This document shows positions 6,840 to 10,085 of a stretch of 10,085 bases of DNA, piece after piece; the stretch's first letter is position 1; every line of letters starts with the position of its first letter. The notes below the pieces were generated by a model. That model did no database searches, was not told the DNA's origin, and saw nothing but the letters and a program-made list of their open reading frames with translations. Source of the DNA: Pedobacter sp. (lineage in GTDB: Bacteria > Bacteroidota > Bacteroidia > Sphingobacteriales > Sphingobacteriaceae); NCBI GenBank assembly GCA_030149995.1, contig JASLGV010000412.1, positions 1 to 10,085 of the forward strand. The letters are read 5' to 3'. The position numbers and the translations under genes were made by a program.

Positions 6840-7807
6840 GATATGCTCTTCAAAACATGTAATATATGTTCCATATCTTCCTCGCCATACCGGTGGTCTA
6901 TTGGAATGGCTACGAGATTTTTTGCCAGATAATACGCCCAGCTATCTGTTTTTGCCCAATTGAAAACATTGGGCCAATAAGTAGCGATAAAAATTTTATG
7001 CTTAATCATTTTCCTTTTGAGCGATGGCTTATCTATTAGAAACGGATAAACCATGGGAATATCTTCCGTATTGCGTTCAAGATTCAAATAATTAATCCCT
7101 GATAAATGATCGGAAAGATAATCAAAGTTCTGCTGTCTGGCAGTTGCGCAGGCCTCATAATCGATGCTTTCTAAAATATTTTGCGACAACCACGACATTC
7201 TTTTTATATTATTGTTTTCCAGTCTCCTGTTGTTTTCCAGATAATCGGCATAACCGGCTTCTATACCCGAATCTATGCTTTTAAGTAAATGTGAACAACG
7301 GTGTACAGAACGGTCCCTTCCCAATTGCAACCGCTTGTAAACTGACAGACTTAGATAGGCCCCATCCGGAACACCAAAAAACTTTCGACAGGAGTAAAAG
7401 GTATCTGTTCCCTCTACAGGAGCGGCATAAAATGCCTGTGCATTGTCTACAATAAGATTCTTTACAGAGCTGGCCAATGCTTTAACAAGATTATTTTTTA
7501 ATCCAAAGTAGTTTGTATATAAGAAACAGCATTGATCTGTTAGGATATTAAAATCAAAAACCGGTTCCAGATTTTCATCTGTTTCATAAAAAAAATAGGT
7601 GAGCCCTAATTTCTTAATCGGTTCTAAAATTACCTCACAGGTAAAATACGGGATATAAATAATTTTATACTCCCTGATTTTAAGAATATACTCCAGTGCA
7701 TTCCTGCCTGTATTGAGTTTAATCAAATCCGGGTGGTATATGCCTGTTTTATGTAATTGCAGTTCAACATAACCGCCTATACTTTTTGCTCGGCTGTTTG
7801 GTTTCAT
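6836..7807 (-). CDS. Short DegT/DnrJ-like PLP-dependent aminotransferase
   Basis: A 323-residue protein with the fold-type I layout of sugar aminotransferases. LNTGRNALEYIL (31-42) corresponds to the region that holds the cofactor phosphate. YIPYFTCEVILEPI (51-64) matches the 'P..tf......i...G' stretch of DegT proteins. VDNAQAFYA (120-128) carries the Asp that contacts the pyridine nitrogen (D121) with the family-typical Gln two residues before Phe. FYSCRKFFGVPDGAYL (137-152) supplies the likely Schiff-base lysine, K142. Typical DegT enzymes have about 360-400 residues, so it is short and divergent, and the Asn-rich middle (190-200) is unusual. The DegT role is amination of a keto sugar using glutamate, which would follow the dehydratase at 2237-4165. 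It starts 23 nt after the oxygenase gene and overlaps the GNAT gene by 4 nt. A non-sugar substrate or loss of activity cannot be excluded. Confidence 0.7.
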   Translation of the reverse strand: MKPNSRAKSIGGYVELQLHKTGIYHPDLIKLNTGRNALEYILKIREYKIIYIPYFTCEVILEPIKKLGLTYFFYETDENLEPVFDFNILTDQCCFLYTNYFGLKNNLVKALASSVKNLIVDNAQAFYAAPVEGTDTFYSCRKFFGVPDGAYLSLSVYKRLQLGRDRSVHRCSHLLKSIDSGIEAGYADYLENNRRLENNNIKRMSWLSQNILESIDYEACATARQQNFDYLSDHLSGINYLNLERNTEDIPMVYPFLIDKPSLKRKMIKHKIFIATYWPNVFNWAKTDSWAYYLAKNLVAIPIDHRYGEEDMEHILHVLKSIS

Positions 7808-7830
7808 TGGATTGGTAAATTATAGAGTAC

Positions 7831-8634
7831 TTAACCCTGATCTGGTTTATACATTCTTAGGTGAACTGGTTGGTAATATTCTTCCAGGCTGGCCGGAACA
7901 CGGGCATTATAACCAATAATTTGCCTGAGATCCGGGCTTAGGTGCTCTGCAAAAGCATAACCTAAAAACCTTGGATAGTCAAATTGCTGTTTAATATATG
8001 GTTTTGTAAAACCAAGCGTGAGCGCCCTGCGTGCTTTCTGCGTAAAATTTCTTCCTCCTGAATGCCATATATTAGAATCAAACAGGATAATACTTCCCTT
8101 TTTTGCAATGGCCTGCTGTGCAAATGCCCGAAAATGGCTTTCATCTGGTTTAACATCTACCTTATGCGAACCGGATAAAAAATGAGTGGCTCCATTAAAT
8201 ATGGTAAAATCATCCAGCACAATAATCATCTGGATCATACTTTTTAATTCGGCAGAAAATGTACGTACATCGCGGTGTATATTTTGAATATAAGAAGTAC
8301 TTTTCTTCGAGATGACAACTCCGTTGATCCCATTTAAAATATAATTTCCGGAAAAAAAATCGCTGATTTCACGGTGGCATAAAAGTTTGTTCAGCAAGGG
8401 CAATGAAAAATTATCTTTTTCCAGTAAATGATGTAAGGTGCCCTCCATATTGGCCTCAATACCATTCAAGATCTGAATTTCGCGTCGTGTATTGTAACAA
8501 ACCTCAAAGCTGGCTGTAATTTCTGAAATCGTTTTCTGATTCAATGCCTTCTCATAAATCACCCAGCCATAATCATCCATTGCTTCTCTGAAATCTTCCA
8601 GGGTTGCCTGTTTATAAATAAACTTATTATTCAC
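7831..8634 (-). CDS. Phytanoyl-CoA dioxygenase (PhyH)-like Fe(II)/2-oxoglutarate oxygenase
   Basis: A 267-residue soluble protein of normal family length. The iron triad is visible as H120-R-D122 (in QNIHRDVRTF) and H191 (in SNIWHSGGRN). Arg202 or Arg203 (in KARRALTLGF) is placed to bind 2-oxoglutarate. The double-stranded beta-helix core includes MIIVLDDFTIFNGATHFLSGSHK (136-158) and KKGSIILFD (178-186). Family members hydroxylate small molecules, lipids, or sugar and antibiotic intermediates. In this operon a hydroxyl on a sugar, or on an acyl group attached to one, is an inference. The start codon is GTG at 8632-8634: no in-frame ATG occurs between the preceding stop codon and it, and the next internal ATG would remove about 18 conserved residues. 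The A-rich run before it offers no clear Shine-Dalgarno site. It lies 61 nt after the glycosyltransferase gene and 23 nt before the aminotransferase gene. Confidence 0.86.
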   Translation of the reverse strand: MNNKFIYKQATLEDFREAMDDYGWVIYEKALNQKTISEITASFEVCYNTRREIQILNGIEANMEGTLHHLLEKDNFSLPLLNKLLCHREISDFFSGNYILNGINGVVISKKSTSYIQNIHRDVRTFSAELKSMIQMIIVLDDFTIFNGATHFLSGSHKVDVKPDESHFRAFAQQAIAKKGSIILFDSNIWHSGGRNFTQKARRALTLGFTKPYIKQQFDYPRFLGYAFAEHLSPDLRQIIGYNARVPASLEEYYQPVHLRMYKPDQG

Positions 8635-8695
8635 TTTTTTTAAATTTTCGATTGGTTTAACATTACTTGATTACAAGATTTGCATTAGATACTTT

Positions 8696-9841
8696 CTATT
8701 CGAGCTGCATAATCTTAAATAATTCGGCATTGACGATGTTTACATCAAACTTCTCTTTGGCATAAGAACGTGCCTGTTTACCATACTGTACAACATCTTT
8801 TGAGTGGAGAATAAAATGCTCCATTTTTTCTACAAGTGCTGTTACATTCTTTACAGGTATTAAAAATCCATTCGGTTGGTTGGGGTCTGGATTAATAGTC
8901 TCCCTGCAACCTACAGAATCGCAGGTTATTACTGGTCTTCCCATCGACATGCCCTCCAGTACAGACCGTGGAACGCCTTCACCATAATAAGACGGGAGCA
9001 CCATAACAGACGAATGCTCAATCTGAAACCGTACATCATCCAACTCTCCCAGGTAATCGATTACCTCTCTGTTGACAATCTTTTTGTATAAAGCATGGTC
9101 GATGGCATCAATATTATCGTGGTATGGTCCAATAAGTTTAAAAACAACATCAGGAAAACGTCGTCGGATTGACTTTGCAGCCTCGTAATATTCACTTATT
9201 CCCTTTGCATTAATTAAACGTGCAATCATTAAAAAGATGAGTGGCTGCGTTGAAGGCAGCGCATACGTATAATGATCTAAATCTACGCCCGAACCATTCA
9301 CCACATAAGCCTGATGCTTTTGATTTAAAATCTTTAAGTGTTTAAGTGTATTCAGGTCATCGTTATTCTGAAAGATAACACGAAGTGCATCTGAAGGTCT
9401 TAAACTACTCTTTAATAAAAAATGTGTAATGCGTTTAACCAAGCGATTGCCCGAGGCTGTGCTTGTGAAATTATATCCTAAACCGGTTAACATGGGTGTT
9501 ATCAATTTCACCCTACGGTATTTTGCTAAAAATGTACCATAAATTACAGGCTTAAAGGTGTAAGGAAAAAACACATGTGGTTTAAGCTTTTTAATAAGTT
9601 TGTAGAGTGAAATGATAAACCTGAGATCAGATAAAACGGAAACATTGCTTCCATTGAGTGCACTGATGTGAATAAAAACCCCCATTTCCAGAAGTTTCTC
9701 CTGTACATTTTCCTGTTCAATTCTGGGGGTAAAAACATGTACTTCATTTTTCAGGGCCATTTTCCCCATGAGTTTGCCTCTAAAATTGAGTAGTGTATGT
9801 GAAGAATCACATACAATTAAAATTCTCTTCTGTTTATACAT
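8696..9841 (-). CDS. GT4-family (GT-B fold) glycosyltransferase
   Basis: A 381-residue cytoplasmic or membrane-associated transferase of normal GT4 length. The N-terminal Rossmann domain begins RILIVCDSSHTLLNFRGKL (6-24) and contains HVFFPYTFKPVIYG (89-102) and TPMLTGLGY (115-123), typical of the group that includes PglA-like and capsule N-acetylhexosaminyl or uronosyl transferases. The C-terminal donor domain has VNGSGVDLDHY (181-191), IARLINAKGISEYYEA (206-221, with Arg and Lys for the nucleotide phosphates) and LPSYYGEGVPRSVLEGMSMG (282-301), in which E288 and E296 form the EX7E motif. It is expected to add a sugar with retention of configuration to a polyprenyl-linked glycan; donor and linkage cannot be read. 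It is the first gene of the enzyme operon and starts only 19 nt after the hairpin at 9861-9895, without room for an independent promoter below the hairpin. No Shine-Dalgarno site is seen. Confidence 0.92.
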   Translation of the reverse strand: MYKQKRILIVCDSSHTLLNFRGKLMGKMALKNEVHVFTPRIEQENVQEKLLEMGVFIHISALNGSNVSVLSDLRFIISLYKLIKKLKPHVFFPYTFKPVIYGTFLAKYRRVKLITPMLTGLGYNFTSTASGNRLVKRITHFLLKSSLRPSDALRVIFQNNDDLNTLKHLKILNQKHQAYVVNGSGVDLDHYTYALPSTQPLIFLMIARLINAKGISEYYEAAKSIRRRFPDVVFKLIGPYHDNIDAIDHALYKKIVNREVIDYLGELDDVRFQIEHSSVMVLPSYYGEGVPRSVLEGMSMGRPVITCDSVGCRETINPDPNQPNGFLIPVKNVTALVEKMEHFILHSKDVVQYGKQARSYAKEKFDVNIVNAELFKIMQLE

Positions 9842-9860
9842 ATGCGTTAACTTATCTGAA

Positions 9861-9895
9861 CAACAAAGCCACCTGATATTGAGGTGGCTTTGTTG
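9861..9895 (-). terminator. Perfect 14-bp hairpin; probable terminator or attenuator
   Basis: CAACAAAGCCACCT (9861-9874) and AGGTGGCTTTGTTG (9882-9895) are exact inverted copies around a 7-nt loop. Counting the GC-rich inner seven pairs as the stem, the minus-strand transcript continues TTTGTTGTTC, a weak U-rich tail. It lies 27 nt after the stop of the gene entering from the right, the normal place for a terminator, and 19 nt before the glycosyltransferase start. The structure is nearly symmetrical, so it could act on both strands. With no run of T's, read-through is plausible and would feed the downstream operon. Confidence 0.7.
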
Positions 9896-9922
9896 CAGAA
9901 AATAATATGGCGGGTTTCGAAA

Positions 9923-10085
9923 TTATTTCGGTCCTGCCCCCTTCATGACAATCGATGGTACACTGGCAGCATCGTTTAAATACGACTTATACTCATATTC
10001 CGGTACCCAGGATGATATGGCAGTGGTTAATTTATTGGCTCCTGATTTATCATAAAAATTAGTTTCTACACCACTAAAATATCCT
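9923..10085 (-). CDS. C-terminal end of a partial protein, possibly pectate-lyase-like
   Basis: This frame is open from the window edge to a TAA at 9923-9925 and gives 53 residues, beginning GYFSGVETNFYD and ending SIVMKGAGPK. The start lies outside the window. The string WVPEYEY, then DAASVPSIVMKGAG, resembles the C-terminal ends of family PL1 pectate lyases, in which a 'P.Y.Y' segment is followed by an Asp/Ala-Val-x-x-Val-x-x-x-AG ending. That match is from memory and weak. If right, this would be a secreted right-handed beta-helix lyase next to a polysaccharide operon, a common place for a polymer-trimming enzyme. Reality of the frame is supported by its clean end and by the hairpin placed just after it. 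Confidence 0.6.
   Translation of the reverse strand, partial: GYFSGVETNFYDKSGANKLTTAISSWVPEYEYKSYLNDAASVPSIVMKGAGPK

Noticed and set aside
7962..8156. Minus-strand open frame of 64 codons inside the oxygenase gene
   Set aside because: It overlaps in another frame the region that encodes the conserved iron-binding His191 and Arg202/203.
8876..9747. Open frames at 8876-9091 (plus) and 9544-9747 (minus)
   Set aside because: Both lie within the glycosyltransferase gene in other frames; the first covers its EX7E motif on the opposite strand.

Overview
The window looks like part of a surface-polysaccharide (EPS, capsule or O-antigen type) locus from a Bacteroidota bacterium, most likely of the Sphingobacteriaceae type (Pedobacter or Mucilaginibacter relatives). 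This rests on the AT-rich base composition, the general lack of strong Shine-Dalgarno sites, a possible TTTG / TAnnTTTG-type promoter, and the look of the proteins. The genus is inference. Every gene I can support lies on the minus strand, so the window reads biologically from right to left.

Right edge (9923-10085): the last 53 codons of a gene that enters from outside the window, possibly a secreted pectate-lyase-like beta-helix protein (tentative). A perfect 14-bp hairpin (9861-9895) follows it and ends only about 20 nt before the next start codon.

Centre (2237-9841): seven closely spaced genes that read as one operon. They are a GT4 glycosyltransferase, a phytanoyl-CoA-dioxygenase-like Fe(II)/2-oxoglutarate oxygenase, a short DegT-like PLP aminotransferase, a RimL/PseH-like GNAT acetyltransferase (ATGA overlap with the gene before it), two tandem FemAB-like acyl/aminoacyl transferases that are clear paralogues, and a membrane-bound FlaA1/CapD/WbpM-type nucleotide-sugar 4,6-dehydratase. 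The dehydratase, aminotransferase and N-acetyltransferase together match the logic of making a 4-amino-4,6-dideoxy sugar. The glycosyltransferase would place a sugar on a lipid-linked chain. The two FemAB-like proteins and the oxygenase are candidates for unusual decoration, such as aminoacylation or hydroxylation. The product structure is inference.

Left (180-2155): an accessory end with two paralogous small helix-turn-helix proteins, 36/39 identical across their N-terminal DNA-binding region. Between them lie a small secreted beta-barrel-like protein and a 99-residue protein I do not recognise. A 181-bp spacer ahead of the last regulator gene holds a candidate promoter and several inverted repeats. 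The string ends in a textbook intrinsic terminator (95-133). I see no gene in bases 1-94. There are no rRNA, tRNA, CRISPR or insertion-sequence signatures in the window.
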